Source: JAAYUD01 sp963676865
GTDB lineage: Bacteria > Bacteroidota > Bacteroidia > Bacteroidales > Bacteroidaceae
NCBI GenBank assembly: GCA_963676865.2
Contig: CAXXSS010000001.1
Coordinates: 806,001 to 870,000, forward strand
DNA: 64,000 bases
Direction of reading: 5' to 3'
Shown: positions 52,922 through 62,173 of the stretch, piece by piece
How positions within the stretch are numbered: position 1 is the stretch's first letter
Layout: each line of letters starts with the position of its first letter
Translations under genes and position numbers: made by a program
The notes under the pieces: generated by a model
The model's database searches: none
The model's input: the letters and a program-made list of their open reading frames with translations, nothing else
What the model was told of the DNA's origin: nothing

Positions 52922-54463
52922 ATGAGAACTTATAAGATATTAACATCAGCCATTTTTTTAGCAGGGGCATTAACAATATCCTCTTGCAGTGATGACTTTT
53001 TGACTTCAAAACCAACAGAAAGTCAGCAAGCAGGAGCGCCGGCAACAGAAAGTGCAATTCTTTCAAATCTCGGCGCAGCCTATCAAATATTACTGTTCGA
53101 CAGTTATGCCGATAACAATTATAATGAAGTTTTATTCATGTCGGATCTTCGTTCAGATGATATATGGAAAGGCGGAGGTTCTGCAGGAGACCAACAGCAA
53201 TTATATTCTTTATCGCAATTTACATCAACGTCAACTGAGACTCTCAATGGTTTGTGGAGCATCTATTATTCTGGAATTGCACGTTGCAATAATGTCATTA
53301 TGGCTTGTACAAATGCTGTAAATGTGCCAAGCGCCAAAGTAAAACAGTATAACGCAGAAGCTCATTTTCTACGTGCATACTATACGCACTTACTCTGGAA
53401 GTTTTGGGGAAATATTCCTTATTTTGAAAAACCTCTAGATGCCCCCTACATGGCTAAACAACTTACAGCCGACGAAACATATGCCAAGATCATGGCCGAT
53501 TTGGATGTTGCCTGTGAAGATGGTGCAATGGCAATGATAACAACAGGCAACGATCTTGGTCGTGCTAATCGCTCAGCAGCACTCATGCTAAGAGCCAGAG
53601 TCGTGATGTATCAAAAAGACACTAGTAAATATCCCCAAATCACTCAAGATATGGCAGATATTATCGGCAGCAACAACTATTCACTGATGACTGACTTTGC
53701 TGGGATGTGGACAGATGCCGGTGAATTTTGTAAAGAATCTATTTTCGAAACAAACCAGATTCCAATAGGTAAAACATGGGCAAGCGGTTGGCAAGGCTAC
53801 GGAACAAACCTTCCAGCATTTATTTCGCCGAACGGCCTCTCTGCCGGTAATAAAACTGGCGATTTCAAAGGCGGTTGGGGATTTGGTCCTGTTCGCGAAT
53901 CCACTTACAAAATCTTCGAAAATGGCGATATACGCCGCGATGCCTCCATCAACCATTTTGAGTCTTCACAGTATACCGCACGTTTTCAAGACACCGGTTA
54001 TTTTCAAGCTAAATATGCAGCTCGCGTGGGTTACAATCCGCAAGGAGATGTCGATCTAAATTATTGCAACAACCTACGTCTCTTCCGGTATTCAGAGACA
54101 TTGTTGAATTACGTGGAATTAATTAAAATGGATGGTCAGACGGAAGTAAACAATATCACAGCCCAAAATTGCTTCAACCAGATTCGCCAACGGGCTTTTG
54201 GTTCAAAAACTGCTCCTGACGAAGAAATGAATGCCGACAACATCAAGCTGGAACGCCGTCGCGAATTTGTTGGAGAAGGAATGCGCTTCTGGGATTTAGT
54301 TCGCTGGGGAGATGCTCCGACCGTACTTACAGAAGATATCTCGGCATTCAACTCTGTTCGTACTTTCTCTGATTGGATGAAATACTTACCAATTCCTCAA
54401 TCTGAATTGGATAAGACAAAAGGTACCCAATATGAGTTGAAACAAAACGGAAGTTGGAAATAA
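52922..54463 (+). CDS. SusD family surface glycan-binding lipoprotein
   Basis: The 513-residue protein has a lipoprotein signal with ISSC (Cys22) and the acidic surface-export stretch SDDF. The family TPR-like fold is shown by LSNLGAAYQILLFDSYADNN, FLRAYYTHLLWKFWGNIPYF, SAALMLRARVVMYQKD, LRLFRYSETLLNYVELIKMD, FNQIRQRAFG and KLERRREFVGEGMRFWDLVR. The last pattern is the hallmark SusD C-terminal region. It caps the adjacent SusC and binds the target glycan. The gene lies between susC and the PKD lipoprotein in the same operon. Confidence 0.95.
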   Translation: MRTYKILTSAIFLAGALTISSCSDDFLTSKPTESQQAGAPATESAILSNLGAAYQILLFDSYADNNYNEVLFMSDLRSDDIWKGGGSAGDQQQLYSLSQFTSTSTETLNGLWSIYYSGIARCNNVIMACTNAVNVPSAKVKQYNAEAHFLRAYYTHLLWKFWGNIPYFEKPLDAPYMAKQLTADETYAKIMADLDVACEDGAMAMITTGNDLGRANRSAALMLRARVVMYQKDTSKYPQITQDMADIIGSNNYSLMTDFAGMWTDAGEFCKESIFETNQIPIGKTWASGWQGYGTNLPAFISPNGLSAGNKTGDFKGGWGFGPVRESTYKIFENGDIRRDASINHFESSQYTARFQDTGYFQAKYAARVGYNPQGDVDLNYCNNLRLFRYSETLLNYVELIKMDGQTEVNNITAQNCFNQIRQRAFGSKTAPDEEMNADNIKLERRREFVGEGMRFWDLVRWGDAPTVLTEDISAFNSVRTFSDWMKYLPIPQSELDKTKGTQYELKQNGSWK

Positions 54464-54483
54464 ACCATCAAATTGATAATAAC

Positions 54484-55992
54484 ATGAAAAAGTTTATTAA
54501 TTCTATATTTTGGATGTTGTGCGCTGTTGTAGCACTAACTTCTTGCAGTGCAGAAGACGGAGATACCGGACACAGTCTCGGTAATACAGCTTCCATTACT
54601 GCCAATCAGATAACCTTCAGCCAGGCGCCATCACCGACAAGCAAAAACGTTATTACTTTTACGAATACGACCAAAATAAATGGAGTTTATTCCGTGAAAT
54701 GGGACTTGGGTAATGGTACAACAGGAAATACGTCAAATCTTACAGGGAACTACCCTCTTGCCGGTAGCTACAATGTTACCCTCACAATTACGACCGCCGA
54801 CGGAGTTAGTGCTTCTAAAACAGAAGTTCTTACGTTGGATACGAGCGACTATACATTGATCAATACCCCTAATTATGTACATCTGACGGGAAGTCAAACC
54901 CCTGAAAAAAGTAGGATCTGGGTACTAGACCAATATAACAATTATGCCGCACGAATAGCCAAAGCTACCGGATTGGCCATTAACGGACACGAGGGATTAG
55001 GACCGGAAGGTAGTTATGGACAATCTTGGTGGGCAGCAAAAGCCGATGAGAAAAATACATGGACGCTCTACGCACACAAATTTACTTTTTCTCTTGACGG
55101 ACTAAAAGTCAATATTGCCAATCAAGGTACAGGGTATGGACGAAAAGCTTGCGCTGCGGCTGGAGGATTCGCAGTTACTTCGACAAATGGCGACGATTGC
55201 CTTTTTAGCTATCCAGGAGGTGATTATACATTTTCACCGCTTGACGAAACCGGTAAATATCCCTCATTTAGCCTATCAGGGAACGCATTTTTAGGATATT
55301 ATTGTGGGTCTCAAAAGTATGAAATACTTTACTTGGACGATGAATGTATGGCGCTACGTGTAGATGACGCCATCGAAAAACAAGATTGGGTGTTTGTTTT
55401 CTGCCGTGAAGATCTGAACGTGGCAACCCCAAAAATAGTCAAAAAACCGCAAGCAGTACCTTTGAGTGAGAATTTTGAGTCAGGAACCCTCACCGTACCT
55501 TTTGTCAGTCAAGATATGGGCACTCGTACAGGAATCACTGATAATATTGCTCCTAGTGATAACAACAATACATCATCCAAAGTCTTTCGTTATCAGAAAT
55601 CGACCTCATTTTATAGTAACATCTATTTTGTAGCTCCAACGTATAAGTTCGATTTATCGAAACAGAATAAAATTACACTAAAAGTATTTATTCCTTCGTT
55701 TAATGACTACGATTCGGATTGGGCAGTAGCAGGAGATTGGATTGCCAACAAAAAACTGCAAAACAAAGTAGCTATAAAACTACAAAATACCGACGATGGA
55801 GACAATGCATGGCAGACACAGACTGAAGTAGACCAGACTAATATCGAATTTAACAAATGGGTAACACTCACTTTCGACTTTAGCGGTGCGTCACAGAATG
55901 CTAATTATGACAAAATTGTGATTCAATTAGGAGGTGAAGGTCATGCCGGACAAGGTATATTCTACATTGACGATTTCTCTTTTTCTGAATAA
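54484..55992 (+). CDS. PKD-domain lipoprotein, probable surface glycan-binding protein
   Basis: The start is set at MKKFINSIFW (502 residues). The lipobox is LTSC with Cys21, followed by the acidic SAEDGD typical of surface lipoproteins. A PKD domain lies at about 35-125 (ITFTNTTKINGVYSVKWDLG, LAGSYNVTLTITTADGVSAS). The middle (residues ~150-330) and a C-terminal jellyroll-like part (SKVFRYQKSTSFYSNIYFVA, IQLGGEGHAGQGIFYIDDFS) suggest carbohydrate binding. No catalytic pattern was found. Its place after susD matches that of SGBP-B proteins in beta-glucan loci. Ligand specificity is inference. Confidence 0.82.
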   Translation: MKKFINSIFWMLCAVVALTSCSAEDGDTGHSLGNTASITANQITFSQAPSPTSKNVITFTNTTKINGVYSVKWDLGNGTTGNTSNLTGNYPLAGSYNVTLTITTADGVSASKTEVLTLDTSDYTLINTPNYVHLTGSQTPEKSRIWVLDQYNNYAARIAKATGLAINGHEGLGPEGSYGQSWWAAKADEKNTWTLYAHKFTFSLDGLKVNIANQGTGYGRKACAAAGGFAVTSTNGDDCLFSYPGGDYTFSPLDETGKYPSFSLSGNAFLGYYCGSQKYEILYLDDECMALRVDDAIEKQDWVFVFCREDLNVATPKIVKKPQAVPLSENFESGTLTVPFVSQDMGTRTGITDNIAPSDNNNTSSKVFRYQKSTSFYSNIYFVAPTYKFDLSKQNKITLKVFIPSFNDYDSDWAVAGDWIANKKLQNKVAIKLQNTDDGDNAWQTQTEVDQTNIEFNKWVTLTFDFSGASQNANYDKIVIQLGGEGHAGQGIFYIDDFSFSE

Positions 55993-56003
55993 TCATATAA
56001 CTT

Positions 56004-57140
56004 ATGAATAAGTACCAAATGATAAATACTTGGCTACTGTCTCTGGTTTTATTTACCGGATGCGGGAGTTCCAATTCGGACAACGGAGGGGGTACACCCC
56101 CCTCCCCTTCCGATGCGGGAAATATTACACTATCCCAATCATCATTATCGCTAACAGCTGACGTTACTAATAATTCTACAATAATAGTGACGTCAGACAA
56201 TGATTGGAATGTTACATCGGACCAAACGTGGTGTACTCCCTCTCCCACAAACGGACATAATGGGCAAACCTCTTTGAAAATAGCTACGCTATCCAATAAA
56301 ACAGGTAGCGAGCGTATTGCAACTCTTTCCTTTTACATTAAAGAGACAAAAAAGGCAACACTCACAATCAAACAAGCAACACTCCCTGCAGAAAATTATG
56401 TACCCAATGGATATAATTTAGTATGGTCTGACGAATTTAATGCAGCCAGGCAGAGTGATGGAAAACCCAGTATACCCAATTCAACAGATTGGAGCTACGA
56501 AACCGGTAATGGAGGTTGGGGAAATCACGAACTAGAAAATTATATTGCGGGCTTTTCGGGCAAAGACACTTGTGCCGTAATTTCCGATGGCACACTCAAA
56601 ATAATTGCTAAAAAAGTTGGGACACAAGTACTCTCTATCCGTATGAATACACAAAAAAGCTGGACTTATGGATACTTTGAAGCACGTCTAAAGTTACCCA
56701 CAGGAAAAGGTACCTGGCCAGCTTTCTGGATGATGCCCAAGAACTTCACGACTTGGCCGGACGATGGTGAAATAGATATTATGGAAGAAGTAGGATACCA
56801 TCCTAACTATGTATCATCAAGCATTCATTGTGCAGCATACAATCACACATTAAATACGCAAAAAACAGCCGAAAGCTATTGTGCCACGGCGCAGTCGGAC
56901 TTTCATATCTATGGATGTTTGTGGACAGCAGATTATATCAAGTTCTATGTCGACGGTGTGAATACACTTACATTTCCAAACGATAAGGCGGGCAACAAAA
57001 GTACTTGGCCTTTCAATGCTCCTTTTTACCTAAAGCTTAACTTAGCATGGGGTGGAGACTGGGGTGGCGCCCAAGGAGTAGATGAATCAATATTACCAGC
57101 TACTTACGAGATTGATTATGTGAGAGTTTATCAACAATAA
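56004..57140 (+). CDS. GH16 endo-beta-1,3-glucanase (laminarinase type) with BACON domain
   Basis: The 378-residue lipoprotein has lipobox FTGC (Cys20), a low-complexity linker, a BACON domain at about 40-125 (LTADVTNNSTIIVTSDNDWN) and a GH16 catalytic domain at about 135-378. The active-site strand reads GEIDIMEEVG with Glu256, Asp258 and Glu261; the extra Met between Asp and Glu is the bulge seen in laminarinases rather than lichenases. WSDEFNA, GYFEARLKLP and GTWPAFWMMP are further family motifs. It is predicted to cut beta-1,3-glucan at the cell surface before SusCD uptake. Mixed-linkage activity is possible. Confidence 0.93.
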   Translation: MNKYQMINTWLLSLVLFTGCGSSNSDNGGGTPPSPSDAGNITLSQSSLSLTADVTNNSTIIVTSDNDWNVTSDQTWCTPSPTNGHNGQTSLKIATLSNKTGSERIATLSFYIKETKKATLTIKQATLPAENYVPNGYNLVWSDEFNAARQSDGKPSIPNSTDWSYETGNGGWGNHELENYIAGFSGKDTCAVISDGTLKIIAKKVGTQVLSIRMNTQKSWTYGYFEARLKLPTGKGTWPAFWMMPKNFTTWPDDGEIDIMEEVGYHPNYVSSSIHCAAYNHTLNTQKTAESYCATAQSDFHIYGCLWTADYIKFYVDGVNTLTFPNDKAGNKSTWPFNAPFYLKLNLAWGGDWGGAQGVDESILPATYEIDYVRVYQQ

Positions 57141-57161
57141 AATTACAGGCTTCAATAGGTA

Positions 57162-57215
57162 AGAAGGTGCATCAAGGTTTCATAACTCTATAATGATTTA
57201 TATGATGCACCTTCT
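57162..57215 (+). repeat. 13-bp inverted repeat between GH16 and GH5 genes
   Basis: AGAAGGTGCATCA at 57162-57174 and its exact complement at 57203-57215 enclose a 28-base loop; GTTTTC follows. It could be a weak terminator or a processing/attenuation element inside the operon. Confidence 0.75.
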
Positions 57216-57253
57216 GTTTTCAAGAACATCAATCTACAATTAGAATTTGTGAT

Positions 57254-58495
57254 ATGAGAAAAATTTATTTTATATTCTTCATTCTTGTCATCCCGTTATG
57301 CGTCAATGCTCAGAACAGAATGATTAAGGCATCGCCCAAGAAGGAATTCATATATATCAAAGGTCCGGATTTATTCCGTCCGGACGGTAAAAAGTTTTTT
57401 ATTATGGGTACCAATCTTGGCAATTGGCTGAACCCTGAAGGCTATATGTTTAAATTCACCAAGACCAACTCTGCCCATTTCATCAATGAGATGTTTAGCC
57501 AAATGGTTGGGCCTGACTTCATGGGACAATTCTGGAAGTCTTTCAAAGATAACTATATCACCCGAGAAGATATTCGCTTCATCAAAAGCACAGGAGCAAA
57601 CACGATCCGCTTGCCCTTCAGTTATAAGCTTTTTACGGATGAAGATTACATGGGATTGACATCTCAACAAGACGGGTTCACAAGAATAGACAAGTTGGTA
57701 GGTTGGTGCAAAGAGTTTGGATTACATCTTATATTGGACATGCACGATGCCCCCGGAGGGCAAACGGGTGATAATATTGACGACAGTTACGGCTATCCTT
57801 GGTTATTTGAGAGCGTTCAAAGCCAACAATTTTTTTGCAATATATGGCAACGCATCGCACAGCATTACAAAAACGAACCAACTATTTTAGGATACGAACT
57901 ACTCAACGAACCAATCCCTCACTATCTGACAAACAAGGAGGAATTGAATGGTAAATTGGAATCTATCTACAAGATGGGCACGGCTGCCATACGCAAAGAA
58001 GACAAAAACCACATTATCCTTCTAGGTGGAGCACAATGGAATAGTAACTTTAAGCCATTTAAGGATTCTACGTTTGACAGCAAACTGATATATACTTGCC
58101 ATCGCTATGGTGGAGAACCGACAAAGGCAGCCATTCAGGAATTCATAAATTTCAGAGACAGCGTTAATCTTCCGATGTACATGGGAGAAATCGGGCACAA
58201 TACAGATGCATGGATGTCGGCTTTTTGTAATGTAATGAAAGAAAACAATATAGGATATACTTTTTGGCCTTACAAACTAATGGGAGAACAATGTTTTGTG
58301 GGAATTAAAGAGCCTGCAGACTGGAATATGGTAACAACCTTTTCTGAGTCACAACGCGATACTTACGAAAACATTCGCAATAATCGTCCTCAGCAAGCTA
58401 TCGCTCGAAAAGCAATGAACGATTTCATAGAAGCCTGCAAGTTAAAGAATTGCAATATACAAAATGGATATATTAATGCATTACAAATGAAATAA
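57254..58495 (+). CDS. GH5 family glycoside hydrolase, predicted periplasmic
   Basis: This 413-residue enzyme has an ordinary signal peptide (cleavage near VNA-Q, residues 17-20). It has the GH5 (beta/alpha)8 pattern: GTNLGNWLNPEGYM, GANTIRLPFSY, LILDMHDAPGGQTG, acid/base Glu219 in YELLNEPIP, TCHRYGG and nucleophile Glu312 in YMGEIGHN, with TFWPYKLMG near the end. NWLxPEG and HDAPGGQ resemble GH5 exo-beta-1,3-glucanases. It probably trims oligosaccharides imported by SusCD. It follows GH16 by 113 bp across an inverted repeat and is convergent with recQ. Confidence 0.9.
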   Translation: MRKIYFIFFILVIPLCVNAQNRMIKASPKKEFIYIKGPDLFRPDGKKFFIMGTNLGNWLNPEGYMFKFTKTNSAHFINEMFSQMVGPDFMGQFWKSFKDNYITREDIRFIKSTGANTIRLPFSYKLFTDEDYMGLTSQQDGFTRIDKLVGWCKEFGLHLILDMHDAPGGQTGDNIDDSYGYPWLFESVQSQQFFCNIWQRIAQHYKNEPTILGYELLNEPIPHYLTNKEELNGKLESIYKMGTAAIRKEDKNHIILLGGAQWNSNFKPFKDSTFDSKLIYTCHRYGGEPTKAAIQEFINFRDSVNLPMYMGEIGHNTDAWMSAFCNVMKENNIGYTFWPYKLMGEQCFVGIKEPADWNMVTTFSESQRDTYENIRNNRPQQAIARKAMNDFIEACKLKNCNIQNGYINALQMK

Positions 58496-58519
58496 ATTAG
58501 CCTTTCGCTATAAATAAAG

Positions 58520-58549
58520 ACGCCCGATTTAGTGAACCTAATCGGGCGT
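58520..58549. terminator. Bidirectional terminator between GH5 and recQ
   Basis: Perfect 10-bp arms (ACGCCCGATT and complement) with a 10-base loop have T-rich and A-rich flanks suited to both convergent genes. Confidence 0.8.
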
Positions 58550-58588
58550 TATTTATCAACATATTAATGTACCTTCATTCAAAAGTTG

Positions 58589-60769
58589 CTAATTGGCCAT
58601 TTCCGAGATAAATTTAATACGCACCAAGCGAATTTCTTCTTCGGTAAAATCACTTCCCAATTCATCCATAGCGTCGCTTATCTTATCTGTTGTAGATTCC
58701 TTAAAATAGTCATAGATATCAAGCATATGGTCTTCATCCATTATTTCATTCAAGAAATAATCAATATTTAGTTTAGTGCCGGAATAAACGATAGCTTCAA
58801 TTTCCTCCAGCAACTCATCAAACTCAATACCTTTAGACATAGCGATATCATCAAGTGCTACTTTTCGATCTATCGATTGTATGATAGACACTTTTAGCTT
58901 TGATTTATTAGCAACAGTACGTACACGCAAATCTTCGGGACGTTCTATCTCATTCTCTTCACAATGTTTCTTAATGAGTTCACAAAATTCAGCCCCATAT
59001 CTCTTAGCCTTTCCCTGTCCTACTCCCGGAATGTTTTGCAATTCCTCCAATGTAATAGGATATATAGTAGCCATCGATTCTAGAGAAGGATCTTGAAAGA
59101 TGACATAAGGAGGTACACCGAGATGCTTTGACATTTTCTTACGAAGATCTTTCAGCATCGAGTAAAGTGCAGGGTCAACAGCACAGCTGCCACCTCCACG
59201 AGTTGGAGCCTCTTCTTCTGTTTCTTCAAAATCATTATCTTTCGTTATTTTAAACGAGATAGGTTTTTGCAAAAACTTCTTACCCTTATTCGTTACTTTC
59301 AGTATACCATAGTTTTCGACTTCTTTACTAAGGTATCCGGCAATAAGAGCTTGATGAATGACAGCATTCCACGTCTTGTCCTCTTCGCCCATACCAGAGC
59401 CGAAACATTCCAAGTCTTCATGCAAATGAGCCGTCACTTCGGAGGTTTCACGACCTTGAAGAATATCGATCACATAGTCGGCCTTAAAGTTCTCTTTCAA
59501 AACAATAATAGCTTCAATGACAGTACAAAGCATTTCTTGCGCTTCAACCTGCTTCTTCGGATTCAAACAGTTATCACAATTGCCACAATTTTCCTCAGTA
59601 TATTCTTCGCCAAAATAATGGAGTAGCGTCTTGCGGCGGCAGACGGACGACTCGGCATAATTGGCTGTTTCAAGCAACAATTGCTTGCCTATTTCCTGTT
59701 CAGAGACAGATTTACCCTGCATAAATTTTTCCAATTTCTGAATATCCTTATTAGCATAGAATGTTACACATAGACCTTCACCACCGTCGCGCCCTGCACG
59801 ACCAGTCTCCTGATAATACCCTTCCAAGCTTTTGGGTATATCATAGTGTATAACAAAACGCACATCCGGCTTATCAATGCCCATGCCGAAAGCAATAGTT
59901 GCAACGATGACATTGATTTTTTCCATCAAAAAATCATCTTGAGTTTTACTTCGATTGGCACCATCCATACCAGCGTGATAAGCCTGCGCACTGATCCCAT
60001 TCGCACGAAGGATAGCAGCCAGTTCTTCAACCTTTTTGCGGCTCAAGCAATAGATAATGCCCGATTTATCGGAATTATTGCGAATAAACTTTATGATATC
60101 TTTATCTACATTGATTGTCTTGGGACGAACTTCATAATATAAATTAGGTCTATTAAACGAAGATTTAAAAACGATAGCATCGCTCATACCTAAATTCTTT
60201 TGAATGTCATGCTGCACTTTAGGCGTAGCTGTCGCTGTCAAAGCAATAACCGGAGCTTTACCTATTTCGTTTATTATCGGACGTATCCGACGATATTCCG
60301 GACGGAAATCATGTCCCCATTCGGAAATACAATGTGCTTCGTCAACAGCATAAAACGAAATCTTTACCGTTCTAAGAAATTCTACATATTCGTCTTTTGT
60401 CAATGACTCAGGAGCCACATACAGTAGTTTTGTCTTTCCGGCGCGAATATCTTCTTTTACCTGCTCAATAGCACTTTTATTGAGAGATGAATTGATAAAA
60501 TGAGCGACACCATCTTCTTCACTGAAATTGCGCATAGCATCGACCTGATTCTTCATCAGTGCTATAAGCGGAGAGATTACAATCGCTGTACCTTCCATTA
60601 ACAAGGATGGTAATTGATAACACAACGACTTACCTCCTCCCGTAGGCATCAGTACAAACGTATCGTTTCCGTCCAATAAGTTTTCAATAATGGTCTCTTG
60701 GTTACCTTTAAATTTATCAAATCCAAAATTTTTCTTTAATTGTTCTAACAGTTGATTTTTCTCTGTCAT
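58589..60769 (-). CDS. recQ: ATP-dependent DNA helicase RecQ
   Basis: The 726-residue SF2 helicase shows Walker A MPTGGGKSLCYQLP, the DEAH box VDEAHCISEWGHDFRP, the aromatic-rich loop and motif VI YYQETGRAGRDGGEG. The RecQ C-terminal zinc site is CRRKTLLHYF with CGNCDNC, followed by a winged helix and an HRDC domain (KMSKHLGVPPYVIFQD). It extends about 110 residues beyond E. coli RecQ with an acidic C-terminal helical part of unknown role. RecQ unwinds 3'-5' in recombination repair and fork restart. It is downstream of clpX but has its own promoter. Confidence 0.95.
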   Translation of the reverse strand: MTEKNQLLEQLKKNFGFDKFKGNQETIIENLLDGNDTFVLMPTGGGKSLCYQLPSLLMEGTAIVISPLIALMKNQVDAMRNFSEEDGVAHFINSSLNKSAIEQVKEDIRAGKTKLLYVAPESLTKDEYVEFLRTVKISFYAVDEAHCISEWGHDFRPEYRRIRPIINEIGKAPVIALTATATPKVQHDIQKNLGMSDAIVFKSSFNRPNLYYEVRPKTINVDKDIIKFIRNNSDKSGIIYCLSRKKVEELAAILRANGISAQAYHAGMDGANRSKTQDDFLMEKINVIVATIAFGMGIDKPDVRFVIHYDIPKSLEGYYQETGRAGRDGGEGLCVTFYANKDIQKLEKFMQGKSVSEQEIGKQLLLETANYAESSVCRRKTLLHYFGEEYTEENCGNCDNCLNPKKQVEAQEMLCTVIEAIIVLKENFKADYVIDILQGRETSEVTAHLHEDLECFGSGMGEEDKTWNAVIHQALIAGYLSKEVENYGILKVTNKGKKFLQKPISFKITKDNDFEETEEEAPTRGGGSCAVDPALYSMLKDLRKKMSKHLGVPPYVIFQDPSLESMATIYPITLEELQNIPGVGQGKAKRYGAEFCELIKKHCEENEIERPEDLRVRTVANKSKLKVSIIQSIDRKVALDDIAMSKGIEFDELLEEIEAIVYSGTKLNIDYFLNEIMDEDHMLDIYDYFKESTTDKISDAMDELGSDFTEEEIRLVRIKFISEMAN

Positions 60770-60829
60770 ATTCTAATAACTTCTTTTACCCAATTCAAAA
60801 TTTAAAGTCGATATATATACTATTAGAAA

Positions 60830-60860
60830 CAAAGTTATAAACAACTTTGAATATAGCAAG
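60830..60860 (-). promoter_or_regulatory. Putative promoter of recQ
   Basis: On the minus strand TAACTTTG (60830-60837) is preceded after 20 bases by TTG (60858-60860). The start codon is 60 bases downstream. Confidence 0.55.
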
Positions 60861-60885
60861 CAATTTTTAAAGAAATATTTTATAA

Positions 60886-60915
60886 AAAAAGAAGAGCTCT
60901 CTCAAGTTCTTCCTT
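60886..60915 (-). terminator. Possible terminator after clpX
   Basis: On the minus strand GAAGAACT pairs with AGCTCTTC with one mismatch, followed by a run of seven T. Confidence 0.45.
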
Positions 60916-60923
60916 TTTCTATT

Positions 60924-62171
60924 TTATTCTGCCAATTGCAGATGCCTTAAGTTGGCTTTCCCCAACTGTTTACAAGCATATTCAATAGTTACGTTATATG
61001 TTTTCTTTCTTTGCGAAGGAATTTCAAACATCACATCCATCATAATTGTTTCTACGATAGAACGCAATCCGCGAGCCCCTAATTTATACTCTATTGCCTT
61101 GTCAACAATAAATTCATAAACGTCGTCAGCAAAAACCAATGTCACTCCGTCCATTTCAAAAAGCTTGACATACTGCTTAATGATAGAATTCTTCGGCTCG
61201 GTCAAAATACTACGTAGTGCAGTCCTATCCAAAGGATTGAGATAAGTAAGTACTGGCAGACGACCAATGATTTCAGGGATAAGCCCGAACGACTTTAAGT
61301 CTTGCGGTGCAATATATTGCATCAAGTTATTCTTATCTATCATCATCGCCTTACGGTCTGCGTTATAACCTACCACATGTGTATTAAGACGTTGTGCAAT
61401 CTTCCTTTCGATACCATCAAAAGCTCCGCCACAAATGAAAAGGATATTCTTGGTATTCACCGGAATCATCTTTTGGTCGGGGTGCTTGCGTCCTCCCTGA
61501 GGTGGAACTAATACAACCGATCCTTCAAGCAATTTGAGCAATCCCTGCTGAACACCTTCTCCACTTACGTCACGAGTAATAGAAGGGTTGTCGCCTTTAC
61601 GAGCTATTTTATCTATTTCATCGATAAAGACAATACCTCGTTCTGCCTCGGGAACATTATAATCTGCAACCTGAAGCAAACGGGTCAGAATACTTTCAAT
61701 ATCTTCGCCCACATAACCGGCCTCGGTTAACACCGTAGCATCGACAATCGTAAATGGCACATGAAGCATCTTGGCAATCGTTCGAGCGAGCAATGTTTTA
61801 CCCGTACCGGTGCTGCCCACCATAACGATATTAGATTTCTCGATTTCAACCTCATCCCCGTCGTTCTTTTGCAACAATCGTTTATAATGATTGTAAACCG
61901 ATACGGACAAATACCTCTTGGCATCTTCTTGCCCAATGACATACTGATCCAAAAAAGTTTTTATGTCTTTCGGTTTAGGCAGCGTTTTCAAATCCAATGC
62001 GGTAGTATCAGCAGACGTTTTATTATTGAATCCTAACGCTTCTTGCGTTATTTCATAAGCCTGCTGGGCACAATCATCGCAGATAAAGCCGTTGAGCCCA
62101 CTAATCATAAACCCAACTTCATCTTCAGTGCGCCCGCAAAAGCTACATTTATTTTTCTGTTTCCCCGCCAT
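60924..62171 (-). CDS. clpX: ClpX, ATP-binding unfoldase of the ClpXP protease
   Basis: The 415-residue AAA+ protein has the N-terminal zinc-binding domain with Cys9, Cys12, Cys31 and Cys34 (CSFCGRTEDE and CDDC). Walker A is GSTGTGKTLLAR, Walker B IVFIDEIDKIARKGD, and the sensor/arginine region is KLGARGLRSIVE. The ClpP-docking loop IGF is replaced near the usual place by a divergent stretch I could not align with certainty. ClpX unfolds tagged proteins and threads them into ClpP. It begins 2 bp after clpP, so the two are translationally coupled. Confidence 0.97.
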   Translation of the reverse strand: MAGKQKNKCSFCGRTEDEVGFMISGLNGFICDDCAQQAYEITQEALGFNNKTSADTTALDLKTLPKPKDIKTFLDQYVIGQEDAKRYLSVSVYNHYKRLLQKNDGDEVEIEKSNIVMVGSTGTGKTLLARTIAKMLHVPFTIVDATVLTEAGYVGEDIESILTRLLQVADYNVPEAERGIVFIDEIDKIARKGDNPSITRDVSGEGVQQGLLKLLEGSVVLVPPQGGRKHPDQKMIPVNTKNILFICGGAFDGIERKIAQRLNTHVVGYNADRKAMMIDKNNLMQYIAPQDLKSFGLIPEIIGRLPVLTYLNPLDRTALRSILTEPKNSIIKQYVKLFEMDGVTLVFADDVYEFIVDKAIEYKLGARGLRSIVETIMMDVMFEIPSQRKKTYNVTIEYACKQLGKANLRHLQLAE

Positions 62172-62173
62172 CG

